NCBI GenBank assembly: GCA_944372335.1
Contig: CALVYQ010000009.1
Span: forward strand, 1 to 60,375
Reading direction: 5' to 3'
DNA from: an uncultured Clostridia bacterium
GTDB lineage: Bacteria; Bacillota; Clostridia; Christensenellales; UBA1242
Length of the DNA stretch: 60,375 nt
Within the stretch, counting starts at the first letter, position 1. Every line of letters begins with the position of its first letter. This document shows positions 1-8,161 of this stretch, piece by piece. The notes beneath the pieces are model-generated. The model ran no database searches and was not told the DNA's origin. It saw only the letters and a program-made list of their open reading frames with translations. The position numbers and the translations under genes are program-made.

Positions 1-369
1 AGCGTAAGTAGGCAAAGCGGAACATATACCTATGTATCATTAGGCAATAACAGCACAAGATACACACTTTTAAGTGTCATGGTAGCAGATGAGATAGCTA
101 ACAACAGCGACCAAGCAAGTGGCATAGGCGACTTTGCGGGCAGACTAAATAGTTCTGAAATAGATACCTGCTTTGTCAGAAAGTCAAGGACAATAGACGA
201 GGAGATAGGTGGCTTTGTGGGCAACACAACCTCTGGAACAATCAGCCACGCCTACACATCACGCATGGATTTTGTAACAAACACAATAGGCACCTCAATG
301 AACCATATACACACACAAATCTCCGACATCACCACCTGTCCAGAGTGTGCCGACCGCTTCATCTGGTAA
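1..369 (+). CDS. GLUG-repeat-like surface protein, 3' end only
   Basis: The reading frame is open from the first base of the window to a TAA at 367-369, so this is the C-terminal 122 residues of a longer protein whose start lies outside. The translation has the pattern of GLUG-type repeats: GGFVGNTTSGTISHAYTS is a nearly complete unit, and GDFAGRLNSSEIDTCFVRKS resembles a second. The same kind of unit is abundant in the giant lipoprotein at 18486-38723. The last 30 residues (with a CPEC motif) do not fit the repeat. A strong terminator follows at 429-458. Function is inferred only as a cell-surface or adhesin-like protein. The internal ATG at 79 is not a credible start because the frame and repeat pattern run through it. 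Confidence 0.6.
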   Translation, partial: SVSRQSGTYTYVSLGNNSTRYTLLSVMVADEIANNSDQASGIGDFAGRLNSSEIDTCFVRKSRTIDEEIGGFVGNTTSGTISHAYTSRMDFVTNTIGTSMNHIHTQISDITTCPECADRFIW

Positions 370-428
370 ATTACAAAAAGAATATATTAAAACTTAAAAA
401 CTCTATCTCTTAAAGCCTAGTGCTAAAT

Positions 429-458
429 AAAGTGAACTTAAAAAGGTTCACTTTTTTA
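429..458 (+). terminator. intrinsic terminator of the first gene
   Basis: A nine-base stem AAAGTGAAC/GTTCACTTT with an 8-nt loop is followed by a run of T. It closes the transcript of the truncated first gene and separates it from the VanW-family gene. Confidence 0.8.
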
Positions 459-519
459 ATGAAATGAGAAATATATTAGAAGTTTTAATATAATTAAAAT
501 TTTGCGGCATAATAAAGTC

Positions 520-2049
520 ATGAAAAAAAATGTTAATAATGAAATTACAAAAAAAAGCAAGAAAAAAGAGAAAAAAAGTGGTTTTCTTTGGTTTCTTTCT
601 GTATCAGCGGTGGCGGTTGGTTGCCTGCTTGTCTGTCAATTCTTTTTTGCGAGTTCTCTGACAAATAATGTGAAATTTTATGAGAATACCAAGATTAATG
701 GAATTGATGTCGGCAACATGACTATGGCGGAGGCTGAGAATGTTGTTTTGACGGATATGCTTACAAGTCGTGGTGATATAGAGATAAATCTAACTTGTGG
801 TGATAAGGAATGGAAGCTTAAAGGTACAGATTTTGAAGTGACAAACAAGATAGAACCATACATAAAAAAAGTGGCAGAATATGGCAGAACGGGCAACTAT
901 TTTCAAAATTTAAGCAAAGCAAAAGATATAAAAAAGAATGGCAAAGATTTTCAAATTTCTTATAAATGTGTGCTTGCTGATATGGACGAAAAGATTGAAG
1001 ATATAATTGAAGAGGTTGAACGTCCGCAAGAGGTGGCAAAACTTGTCTTTTTGCCTAATGAGGAACAGATTTTCGAGGTAGATAAAGGACAAAGTAGTGT
1101 TACAGTACTTCGTGATGAGCTATACAGACGAATTGACGAGGGGCTTTTAAATGGTAAAGTGGCAAATGTAGAGATTCCTATAATTGAAATTTCGCCGGAG
1201 TTCGATGAGGAGGAGATATTAAACTCTGTAGTTAAAAGGAGTGAATTCTCTACGAATTATGCTACAAGTTCAAGTGATAGAAAGAACAATGTAAAAAAAG
1301 CACTAGAAAGTTTTAACGGTCTTGTTGTTGAAAGTGGACAAACTGTATCCTTTAACGAAACAACAGGAGCAAGAACGGAAGATAATGGTTATAAAAATGC
1401 ACATATAATCTATGGCGGTGTCTATGTCAATGGTGTTGGTGGAGGGGTGTGTCAGGCTTCGACAACTCTCTATAATGCATTATTATTGGCAGGACTAGAA
1501 ATAAATCAGGTGTATCACCATTCGCTTCCAGCCTCCTATGTTCCCCTTTCTTTTGATGCAATGGTGTCAGGCAATTATTGCGATTTGGTATTTACTAACA
1601 ATTTAGAAAAATCGATTTACATAAAAACTTCGACAGATGATGAAAAAGTTACCGTAGAAATCTATGGGCCGAGTATGGACGGAATGAAGATTGAAAGGCG
1701 TGCTGAACTAGTTAAAATTTTACCTCACAATGGAGATAAGATTGTTCCTGATACTAAGGGAGAATATTCTAATAAAATCCTATATAAAGGTGAATTTTAT
1801 CGTGTTAAATGGCCGAGAGAAGGATATGAGAGCAAGGGTTATTTGAGATATTATAAAGATGGTGAATTTATTGAAGAAAAGGAGATAAGACATGATTTTT
1901 ACGAACCTCAGGACGGCATTGTTATGGAAGGCGTTGAGGAGCTTGGTGCAGGTATGACTTTGCCTGCGAGTGATGTTTCTATTTGTAGTCCGCAAAAGGT
2001 CACAAAAAAGGCAGAGGATAGTGCAAGAGAAAGATTGGAAAAAATTTAA
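520..2049 (+). CDS. VanW family membrane-anchored protein
   Basis: This 509-residue protein has a lysine-rich cytoplasmic N-terminus, one membrane segment (about residues 19-45) and a large extracellular part. Residues about 210-390 form the VanW domain, seen in NGVGGGVCQASTTLYNALL, YHHSLP and the GNYCDL segment. The stretch before it resembles the YoaR-like putative peptidoglycan-binding domain that usually precedes VanW. VanW proteins are found near vancomycin-resistance and envelope genes, but their biochemical role is not established, so only an envelope-associated role is claimed. I chose ATG 520 because a CATAAT hexamer ends 6 nt before it, the spacing seen at many other genes here. The longer alternative is TTG 502, with TATAAT 7 nt before it. 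No Shine-Dalgarno site is visible for either. The gene appears to be monocistronic. Confidence 0.85.
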   Translation: MKKNVNNEITKKSKKKEKKSGFLWFLSVSAVAVGCLLVCQFFFASSLTNNVKFYENTKINGIDVGNMTMAEAENVVLTDMLTSRGDIEINLTCGDKEWKLKGTDFEVTNKIEPYIKKVAEYGRTGNYFQNLSKAKDIKKNGKDFQISYKCVLADMDEKIEDIIEEVERPQEVAKLVFLPNEEQIFEVDKGQSSVTVLRDELYRRIDEGLLNGKVANVEIPIIEISPEFDEEEILNSVVKRSEFSTNYATSSSDRKNNVKKALESFNGLVVESGQTVSFNETTGARTEDNGYKNAHIIYGGVYVNGVGGGVCQASTTLYNALLLAGLEINQVYHHSLPASYVPLSFDAMVSGNYCDLVFTNNLEKSIYIKTSTDDEKVTVEIYGPSMDGMKIERRAELVKILPHNGDKIVPDTKGEYSNKILYKGEFYRVKWPREGYESKGYLRYYKDGEFIEEKEIRHDFYEPQDGIVMEGVEELGAGMTLPASDVSICSPQKVTKKAEDSARERLEKI

Positions 2050-2087
2050 TCAAAACTAATAGAAAATATAATATTTTTAAATTAAAT

Positions 2088-2115
2088 TTGCAACTTTATA
2101 AAAAAATAGTATAAT
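2088..2115 (+). promoter_or_regulatory. sigma-A promoter with leaderless start
   Basis: TTGCAA (2088-2093), a 16-nt spacer and TATAAT (2110-2115) are followed by only 8 nt before ATG 2124. Transcription would begin at or just before the start codon. Confidence 0.75.
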
Positions 2116-2123
2116 ATATTATT

Positions 2124-3017
2124 ATGAGTGAGAAAAAGGAAAAAGTTGAAAAAAAAGAATTAACTCTTAAATCTAAAATTTTAAGAACAATTTTAGTCTG
2201 TGTTATCATAGCCTGTGTGGTAGTTTTGGGGTATTATATATTAAGATGGACAGGTGTATGGGAGAAGATTAATTCAGTTGAAAAACTCCAAGAGCTCATT
2301 CTTTCGTGGGGATTTTGGGGAAGGCTTGGCTTTGTTGTGTTATCATTTTTACAAGTGACATTTATTCCTCTTCCATCGACTGTAACCATAATTGCTGGAA
2401 CTTTGATATATGGGCCTCTTCAAGCTTCACTCCTCTCGCTTTCTGGAATACTCCTTGGAAGCATGCTGGCGTTTTTGCTTGGCAAGGTGTTTGGAAGAAA
2501 GCTTGTTGTTTTCATGGTGGGTGAGAGGACTTGTCAAAAATGGGTGCATTTTTTAAGTAATGCAAAGTATTCCTTTTTCATAATGATGTTGCTTCCTATT
2601 TTCCCAGATGATGTGCTTTGCTTGGTGGCCGGCCTCACAAATATGAGCTGGGCTTTCTTTACAGTGACAAATTTAATCGCAAGGCCGATAGGAATATTTA
2701 CGGTGAGTTATTTTGGAAGCGGTTATCTTATTCCATATCACGGCTGGGGACTTGCTGTTTGGGCGGTAATAATAGTTTTGATTATAGCAGTTTTAATTCT
2801 TTCATATAAATATCAAAAACAAATTGAAAATTTTTTACTTAAAATATTTAGAAATAAAAAGAATAAATATAAGATAAACAAGGAAGAAGTTTTAGAAAAT
2901 AATGAATTAAAAATAAGGGCAAAAGAACTTGGATATACAAAAATAGAAGAAAAAGAATTTAAAGAAAAAATAAATGAATTTAAAGAAAATATAAAAAATC
3001 ACAAAAAAATCGAATAA
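2124..3017 (+). CDS. TVP38/TMEM64 (VTT domain) membrane protein
   Basis: This 297-residue polytopic membrane protein has the VTT/SNARE-associated domain: a first membrane segment near residues 19-40, then FIPLPSTVTIIAGTLIYGP, the GRKLV loop, and LPIFPDDVLCLVAGLTNMSW, the family's conserved second half. Homologues (TVP38/TMEM64, distantly DedA) are thought to act in lipid movement across membranes; the exact substrate here is unknown. The last 60-70 residues form an unusual, very lysine- and glutamate-rich cytoplasmic tail, probably helical, which is AT-rich at the DNA level. It has no Shine-Dalgarno site; the promoter -10 box lies 8 nt before the ATG. It ends at a bidirectional terminator shared with the convergent LysM gene. 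Confidence 0.88.
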   Translation: MSEKKEKVEKKELTLKSKILRTILVCVIIACVVVLGYYILRWTGVWEKINSVEKLQELILSWGFWGRLGFVVLSFLQVTFIPLPSTVTIIAGTLIYGPLQASLLSLSGILLGSMLAFLLGKVFGRKLVVFMVGERTCQKWVHFLSNAKYSFFIMMLLPIFPDDVLCLVAGLTNMSWAFFTVTNLIARPIGIFTVSYFGSGYLIPYHGWGLAVWAVIIVLIIAVLILSYKYQKQIENFLLKIFRNKKNKYKINKEEVLENNELKIRAKELGYTKIEEKEFKEKINEFKENIKNHKKIE

Positions 3018-3041
3018 AAAATTAATTTTTTGTGATTTTTT
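2993..3041. terminator. bidirectional terminator between convergent genes
   Basis: Long arms AAAAAATCACAAAAA and TTTTTGTGATTTTTT pair around a short AT-rich loop, giving A- and T-tracts on both sides. It overlaps the end of the VTT gene and lies just past the stop of the LysM gene on the other strand. Confidence 0.8.
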
Positions 3042-3044
3042 TGT

Positions 3045-3209
3045 TTATTTTTGAATTTTAATAAGTATTCCTTCTTTAATTTGTTTTGGAGAAAGATTGT
3101 TGTCGAGTAGTATTTTTGTGCTGTCAACATTGAATTTTTTGCTAATTATCTTTAAATTCTCGCCCTTTTTAACTTTATAATAAGGAAAGGAAATTTTTTT
3201 AACACTCAT
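3045..3209 (-). CDS. small LysM-domain protein
   Basis: A 54-residue protein that is essentially one LysM domain: YYKVKKGENLKIISKKFNVD, then LLDNNL and the closing GILIKI. LysM binds N-acetylglucosamine-containing polymers such as peptidoglycan or spore cortex. The start at 3209 has a perfect GGAGG 6 nt upstream on the minus strand; the longer reading from 3257 would run into the promoter of the divergent gene and adds residues foreign to LysM. No signal peptide or membrane segment is visible, so it is either cytoplasmic, as in mother-cell spore-coat proteins such as SafA, or exported another way. Its position next to a SpoVB-like gene makes a sporulation role plausible but unproven. Confidence 0.75.
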   Translation of the reverse strand: MSVKKISFPYYKVKKGENLKIISKKFNVDSTKILLDNNLSPKQIKEGILIKIQK

Positions 3210-3270
3210 AATTCCTCCACAAAATATTTTATTGGCATAACTTTTTAAACATTCCAATAAATTATTATAT

Positions 3271-4800
3271 ATGAAATCAATTTTTAAAAGCGTTGCTTTA
3301 ATTTCCGTCTTTTCCGTCTTAACACGGCTACTAGGTTTTTTGCTTAGAATTTTTTTGGCACGAACAATAGGTGCAGAAGCACTTGGTATCTATCAAGTTG
3401 CTCTCTCTGTTTTTATGGTTCTTTTGACGATTGTATCAAGTGGATTAACACTTATTATCTCACGCATGACAGCCTCATATCGTGTTTCTCAAGATAAAAA
3501 GGCTTCGGCAAGTCTTGTGACCTCTGCAATGCTTGTTGGACTTGCTGTCAGTGTGATTTTATGTTTAATTATTTTGTTGTTTAGAAATCTTTTTTCTAAT
3601 CTATTCACCGATGAAAATAACATGAATATCTTGATAATACTTTTGCCGTCACTTATTTTTTCTTCAATATATTCTGTCTTTCGTGGAGCAATGTGGGGGC
3701 ATGATAATTATTTTGCGTTGTGCATTACTGAGCTTTTTGAAATGGTAGTAAAAATAGCCTTTAGTGTGCTTCTTTTAAATGCAAGCATGGCGGCTCTTCA
3801 AAGTGCTATGACAGTTGCTTGGTCTTTTACTCTTTCCTGTGTGTTCTCAGCGATATTCGTGGTTTTGCTTTTCTTTTTCTATGGCGGGAAAATGGGCAAG
3901 CCAACCAAAATATACAAAACTCTAATCTCCCGTTCAGCTCCTATAACAGGAGTGAGAATAGTTGGAAGTTTAGTTCAACCTCTTATTGCCCTGATTCTTC
4001 CTGCAAGGTTAATACTTGCGGGCTACACAGCGTCTCAAGCGATGAGTATTTATGGGATAGCACTTGGGATGACTTTTCCTTTACTCTTTTTGCCAACCAC
4101 ACTTACAGGTTCTCTTTCGACAGCACTAGTGCCGGATATATCTATGGCAATGGCACAAAATGACAAGTCGCATATACAAAACAGAGTAACTGCCTCTATA
4201 AACTTCACTCTTTTTATCTCCTTTTTGGTAGTGCCGATATTTATGGCGATTGGTGATAAGATTGGTGTGTTTTTATATGATGAAGTTTTGAGTGGAACAC
4301 TTTTACAATTTTCAAGCTGGATAATGATTCCCATGGGCGTTACAAATATCACTTCTGCTATTTTAAATTCTATAGGGTTGGAGGTTAAATCATTCATAAA
4401 CTATATCATAGGTGGAGTGTTTACTTTCTTTTCAATTATGTGTTTAACAAACTATATGGGCGTTTTGTCTCTCCCTTTTGGAATGGGCGTAAGCACCACG
4501 ATTACGATGATTTTAAACATCTTGATGATAAAGAGAAAACTAGGTATAAAAATAAAAATTCTTAAAGAGTTTACATTATTCACTTTGCTTTCTCTGCCAA
4601 CGCTTGCTATAACCTCTTTTGTTAGCAACTTACTAGCCAATTTTCTTCCTTTAATTTTCAATCTTATTTTAAGTGGAGGACTTGGAATTTTAATTTTTGT
4701 CTTGCTATGTATAACTTTTAATATAGTAAATATTCACTCATATATTATTAAATTTAAAGAAAAAGTTAAAATTAAGGGCTTAAAACGTGCAAAAAAGTGA
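3271..4800 (+). CDS. SpoVB-like polysaccharide/lipid flippase (MOP superfamily)
   Basis: This 509-residue integral membrane protein has about 14 hydrophobic segments and the N-terminal signature of the SpoVB/YtgP branch of the MATE/MOP superfamily (LTRLLGFLLRIFLARTIGAEAL, then GIYQVALS). Later landmarks are VFRGAMWGHDNY and LSTALVPDIS. Members move lipid-linked oligosaccharide precursors across the membrane; SpoVB acts in spore cortex synthesis, and close relatives include MurJ-type flippases, so the exact substrate cannot be fixed from sequence. The ATG lies shortly after a TAAATT/ATTATAT stretch without a Shine-Dalgarno site, consistent with a leaderless mRNA. It is divergent from the small LysM gene. 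Confidence 0.85.
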   Translation: MKSIFKSVALISVFSVLTRLLGFLLRIFLARTIGAEALGIYQVALSVFMVLLTIVSSGLTLIISRMTASYRVSQDKKASASLVTSAMLVGLAVSVILCLIILLFRNLFSNLFTDENNMNILIILLPSLIFSSIYSVFRGAMWGHDNYFALCITELFEMVVKIAFSVLLLNASMAALQSAMTVAWSFTLSCVFSAIFVVLLFFFYGGKMGKPTKIYKTLISRSAPITGVRIVGSLVQPLIALILPARLILAGYTASQAMSIYGIALGMTFPLLFLPTTLTGSLSTALVPDISMAMAQNDKSHIQNRVTASINFTLFISFLVVPIFMAIGDKIGVFLYDEVLSGTLLQFSSWIMIPMGVTNITSAILNSIGLEVKSFINYIIGGVFTFFSIMCLTNYMGVLSLPFGMGVSTTITMILNILMIKRKLGIKIKILKEFTLFTLLSLPTLAITSFVSNLLANFLPLIFNLILSGGLGILIFVLLCITFNIVNIHSYIIKFKEKVKIKGLKRAKK

Positions 4801-4894
4801 ATTTTTTATGATTTTTTTATATTAAATATCGTTTAATAATAATAAGATTACAATAAAAAATTATTTTAAAATGATTAAAAAATTAATTTTTTAT

Positions 4895-4900
4895 TATACT
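4895..4900 (+). promoter_or_regulatory. -10 box of a leaderless promoter
   Basis: TATACT ends 6 nt before ATG 4907. A clear -35 box is not seen. The spacing is the same as at 7329, 50049 and 52022, and it sets the start of the DUF421 gene. Confidence 0.55.
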
Positions 4901-4906
4901 AGCAAT

Positions 4907-5626
4907 ATGTTAACAATCGTATTAAGGTCAATTTTAATATATCTCATTGTGCTTTTCCTTTATCGGCTTATGGGGAAAAGACAGCTTGGGCAAATGCAAC
5001 CTTTTGAGCTTGTGCTTACTTTGATTATTGCCGACCTTGCCACCATTCCAATGGCAGAAATTTCTGTGCCGGTACTTCACGGTATTGTGCCACTTTTTAC
5101 ACTTGTGCTTCTTCATTTTGCTCTTACTCTTCTTTGCAAGCTTTCTCCAAAGTTTTCTCGCTTTGTTAGTGGTAAGCCTGTTATAGTAATTAATCCATAC
5201 GGAATAGATTATAGAGCTCTTAAAAATCTTAACCTTTCTATTGATGATATTATGGAGGCAATGCGTGGGGCAGGGTATTTTAAGTTGGAACAGGTGCAAT
5301 ATGCCATAATGGAAACGAATGGGAAAATGAGTGTCTTCCCGAAAAGTGAATATGCACCTGTGACAGTTGGTGATATGAATTTAGATGTTGAAAAAAGTGT
5401 TTTACCGATAAATGTGGTAAGTGAAGGTAAAATTATGAATGAAAATTTGAAGATTGCAAAGATAGACAAAAATAATGTTTTGCAAATTTTAAAGAAAGCA
5501 GGTATTAAAAAGGTAAAAGATTGCTTGATACTCTCTGTTGATAAGGCGGGAGGTGTTTTTGCTCAAGAGTATAACAAAAAATACACAACATTTCAAATAG
5601 AACCGCTTGGGCAGGTGAGCGAATGA
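4907..5626 (+). CDS. DUF421/YetF-family membrane protein
   Basis: This 239-residue protein has three N-terminal membrane segments followed by the DUF421 cytoplasmic domain. Family hallmarks are YRLMGKRQLGQMQPFELV near the N-terminus, the loop AEISVPVLHG, GKPVIVINPYGID, and then the alpha/beta region with DIMEAMRGAGYFKLEQVQYA. I chose ATG 4907 because DUF421 proteins normally begin only a few residues before the first membrane helix and TATACT lies 6 nt upstream; ATG 4871 would add 12 residues. Its stop overlaps the next start (ATGA), so it is co-translated with a DUF4363 protein, a common pairing in spore-forming Firmicutes. The function is not established. Confidence 0.85.
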   Translation: MLTIVLRSILIYLIVLFLYRLMGKRQLGQMQPFELVLTLIIADLATIPMAEISVPVLHGIVPLFTLVLLHFALTLLCKLSPKFSRFVSGKPVIVINPYGIDYRALKNLNLSIDDIMEAMRGAGYFKLEQVQYAIMETNGKMSVFPKSEYAPVTVGDMNLDVEKSVLPINVVSEGKIMNENLKIAKIDKNNVLQILKKAGIKKVKDCLILSVDKAGGVFAQEYNKKYTTFQIEPLGQVSE

Positions 5627-6027
5627 CAAAATTTATGTGGTTTCAGTGTCTTTCAATATTTTTTATCTTGGTTATTCTTGTATTGGTGTGTGTATTAGAG
5701 GATAATCTTGTGTCAAGTGCATTACATGATGTTCGCAATTATTGTTATCAAATTGAAGCTTCGGTGGAAGAAAATGGCGGCATTTTGAATAACGATGTGG
5801 CTAGACTTGTTGATAACATGGAAGATAATTGGTTTAAGTACGAGTGGAACCTATGCTATATGGTCAATCATAAGTCCATTCAAGAAATAGGTGTGGAAAT
5901 TTCAAAAATAAAAACATATATGGAAGAGAACGATAAAAAGGAATTTATGGCATCGCTGGAACTTATTAAGCTCTACGAGGAACAATACCATCACTTCATG
6001 GGGGCAAGCTTCCACAATATTTTATAA
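5623..6027 (+). CDS. DUF4363 family protein
   Basis: This 134-residue protein has one N-terminal membrane anchor (residues about 9-27) and a helical extracytoplasmic domain. It contains the tryptophan-bearing helix DNMEDNWFKYEWNLCYM and a C-terminal helix ending LIKLYEEQYHHFMG, matching DUF4363. It overlaps the DUF421 gene by 4 nt (ATGA), which implies translational coupling. The two families are regularly adjacent in Clostridia and Bacilli, so they may form a membrane complex; that is an inference from synteny. Confidence 0.75.
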   Translation: MTKFMWFQCLSIFFILVILVLVCVLEDNLVSSALHDVRNYCYQIEASVEENGGILNNDVARLVDNMEDNWFKYEWNLCYMVNHKSIQEIGVEISKIKTYMEENDKKEFMASLELIKLYEEQYHHFMGASFHNIL

Positions 6028-6113
6028 AGGATATAATTTTATATGTAAGGAAAATTAATAGTAAAAAATTATTAAATAGAATAGAACTTTTTATAAGACA
6101 ATTTTTGTATGAT

Positions 6114-6146
6114 TAAAAAAAAGTGGTAATATTTTTTACCACATTT
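6114..6146 (-). terminator. intrinsic terminator, minus strand
   Basis: GTGGTAA/TTACCAC stem with a 6-nt loop; on the minus strand it is followed by a run of eight T. The stop codon of the gene at 6136-7236 lies inside the stem. Confidence 0.8.
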
Positions 6147-7236
6147 TTTCTTTTTTTCTTAAAACAACAATTAGAATTATTGCAGCTATAACAATTAAAA
6201 CTAAGATTATTAGCACAATGATAAGCCATAGATAGGAGTATGTTTCATCTTTTATTGTGGTGACGGTTGTGACGTAGGAGGTGATAATGTTGCCTTCTGT
6301 GTCATATATTGTGCAGGTGATATCAAATCTACCTTCAACATCGTTACTATCAAACAGGAAATCGTTGCCGTACATATCTTTTTCAGTATCTTTTTCGTTG
6401 TCATCACCATAACTTGGCCAAAGAGCTTGTCGATAATCGTTTTCTCCTGTTTTATCAGCTTCACGCATTACGTATCGTGTGTTATCTTTTCCTATTCCGG
6501 TCACTGACCAAACGATATGGCTTGGATTGACGTATTTATAGTCGTCTTGCTGTAAGGTTATGTAATATGTGTTCAAAAATTTATCAGAACTAAGAACTTC
6601 CGTATCGAAGCTGATTTGTCTGTTGATGGTGTCTATATCATCTGGAACAACTGCAAAATACATATCTCCAAGAGTCTTTTCAAAGGGTTGACCGCTTGTG
6701 TTATCTAAGTAACTATAGGTAAAGTCAAACTTATATATTCCAAAGCCGTCACCATATAGCACATTTTCAATAATTTCGTCTGGTTCATCTATATAAAAGG
6801 TTAAAACTTGGTTGTTAAGCACGTTGTTGTTGATTCTTTCTTCATACAGAGTGCGAGTTTCTGTGGTGTTTTCTTCCCAATTTTCTGTTTGTTTATATGA
6901 TAATGACAATCTATAGCTTATAAAGGTGTTTGTGCTACTTGATATGTAATTTTCAATGTTGATTTTTATAAATCTAAGTTGCGACCAATTATAGTAGGCG
7001 TAGTTGACCTCTCTGCCATATTCATCATCTATGATTGTTACAGGATCGCTAAATGTAGGATTGAGGACGCTTGAAGAAGAACTGTAGCCCGTGTAGGTTA
7101 TGGAAAAGTTATCATCTGAACGTGTAAGGCTGTTATTCCCTTGTGCGAATGCATCAAAAGTAGGCATAAATGTTAATATGCCAAGGATAAGTGCCATAAA
7201 GGCAAAAATTAAACTAAAAATTCCTTTTCTTACCAT
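6136..7236 (-). CDS. secreted, C-terminally membrane-anchored protein of unknown function
   Basis: I do not recognise a family. The 366-residue product has an N-terminal signal peptide (hydrophobic residues about 5-24, likely cleavage after AFA), a roughly 290-residue extracellular region that is beta-rich with many Tyr, Asn, Asp and Thr, and a single strongly hydrophobic segment near the end (YLWLIIVLIILVLIVIAAII) followed by a positive tail RKKEKMW. That gives type I topology with the bulk outside. The style of the ectodomain recalls Ig-like modules of the giant lipoprotein in this window, but no alignment was done. TAAAAT lies exactly 6 nt before the ATG on the minus strand, so the mRNA is probably leaderless. 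It is monocistronic, divergent from the GlmU-like gene. Confidence 0.75.
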   Translation of the reverse strand: MVRKGIFSLIFAFMALILGILTFMPTFDAFAQGNNSLTRSDDNFSITYTGYSSSSSVLNPTFSDPVTIIDDEYGREVNYAYYNWSQLRFIKINIENYISSSTNTFISYRLSLSYKQTENWEENTTETRTLYEERINNNVLNNQVLTFYIDEPDEIIENVLYGDGFGIYKFDFTYSYLDNTSGQPFEKTLGDMYFAVVPDDIDTINRQISFDTEVLSSDKFLNTYYITLQQDDYKYVNPSHIVWSVTGIGKDNTRYVMREADKTGENDYRQALWPSYGDDNEKDTEKDMYGNDFLFDSNDVEGRFDITCTIYDTEGNIITSYVTTVTTIKDETYSYLWLIIVLIILVLIVIAAIILIVVLRKKEKMW

Positions 7237-7242
7237 AAGTTT

Positions 7243-7248
7243 ATTTTA
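7243..7248 (-). promoter_or_regulatory. -10 box of a leaderless promoter (minus strand)
   Basis: TAAAAT read on the minus strand, 6 nt before the ATG at 7236. The -35 region is weak. Confidence 0.55.
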
Positions 7249-7293
7249 TCACATAATAATAAAATTTAAAAATAATTTTACATATTTTTTTGT

Positions 7294-7322
7294 TTGACAA
7301 TTATTTTTTTTAATTTTATAAT
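7294..7322 (+). promoter_or_regulatory. consensus sigma-A promoter, leaderless
   Basis: Perfect TTGACA (7294-7299), a 17-nt spacer and perfect TATAAT (7317-7322). Only 6 nt separate the -10 box from ATG 7329, so the transcript should start at the A of the start codon. This is the clearest case of the leaderless arrangement in the window. Confidence 0.85.
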
Positions 7323-7328
7323 ATTTAT

Positions 7329-8153
7329 ATGGATATTGAAATTGAAGAAAAAGAAGAAATAGATGTTCAAGATGACAGATTGAAAGAACTTGTGGAAAAG
7401 ATGAATACCGAGCCACTTGTGTCCTCTTCGTCTCTTGAGTGGATTAAAGAGGAAACGCTTGTTTTGATTGTAAAAGTCAAAAATGAGTTTTCTGATGTTT
7501 TGCTTTTAGGGAAGAAGGTGGCAGATTATGTCTCTCTTGCTACCTCTGCTTGCACACAAAAAATGGTCGATGGAGAGGATAAGATTTATGAATCACTTTT
7601 AAAGTATTCATCTGAATATCAGCAAATCGCTGTGTTTTATGGTGACACTCCACTCCTTCAAAATTCCACTTTTTTTGAGATAATGCAATATTTTGCTTCA
7701 AAAAAGATGAATTTTCTTCCGCTAAAGCGTGGGTTCGTGATAAAGAGTGAATATATTGAAAATTTCGCTTCGCTTCTATCTACACCTCTTGACCATTTTG
7801 GACGAGATGATTTCTTTATTGTCAATGATGCTATATCAATGGCTTATGCTTTTAAAGTTTTAAGTAAAAGGATTATAGACTTTCAAAAATCACAAGGAGT
7901 TATTCTCTTTGGAGAAAACACAATATTTATTGACGCTGATGTTCAGATAGAGAGTGGTGTTATCATCTATCCTAACAATGTCATTAAAGGCGAAAGCGTT
8001 ATCTGTAAAGGTGTTATTCTTCAAAGTGGTAACACTATCGATAACTCCATTATATGTGAAGACGCTGAGATTGGTCATAGTTACATTAAAAACAGCAAAG
8101 TGCCAGAGGGAAAGGTGCTTTATGGTGCAAATTTGATAAGCGAAACTATTTAG
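7329..8153 (+). CDS. degenerate GlmU-like nucleotidyltransferase/hexapeptide protein
   Basis: This 274-residue protein looks like a reduced relative of GlmU or other sugar-phosphate nucleotidyltransferases. VFYGDTPLLQNSTFFE matches the sugar-nucleotide site (GDxPLL) of the pyrophosphorylase domain, and residues about 195-270 form a short left-handed beta-helix of hexapeptide-like turns (IFIDADVQIESGVIIYPNN onward). The N-terminal GxGTRM...K signature that binds the uridyl nucleotide is absent, replaced by LVLIVKVKNEFSDVLLLGKK. GlmU is normally about 450 residues, so both domains are shortened. Position supports the link: glmU often precedes pth and mfd in Clostridia. Activity is doubtful; a regulatory or structural role is possible. 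A consensus promoter gives a leaderless start, and pth follows 8 nt downstream. Confidence 0.65.
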   Translation: MDIEIEEKEEIDVQDDRLKELVEKMNTEPLVSSSSLEWIKEETLVLIVKVKNEFSDVLLLGKKVADYVSLATSACTQKMVDGEDKIYESLLKYSSEYQQIAVFYGDTPLLQNSTFFEIMQYFASKKMNFLPLKRGFVIKSEYIENFASLLSTPLDHFGRDDFFIVNDAISMAYAFKVLSKRIIDFQKSQGVILFGENTIFIDADVQIESGVIIYPNNVIKGESVICKGVILQSGNTIDNSIICEDAEIGHSYIKNSKVPEGKVLYGANLISETI

Positions 8154-8161
8154 GAGGCAAG

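Noticed and set aside
4934-5299. 121-codon minus-strand frame opposite the DUF421 gene
   Set aside because: Antisense of a well-supported gene; lysine/histidine-rich shadow without start signals.
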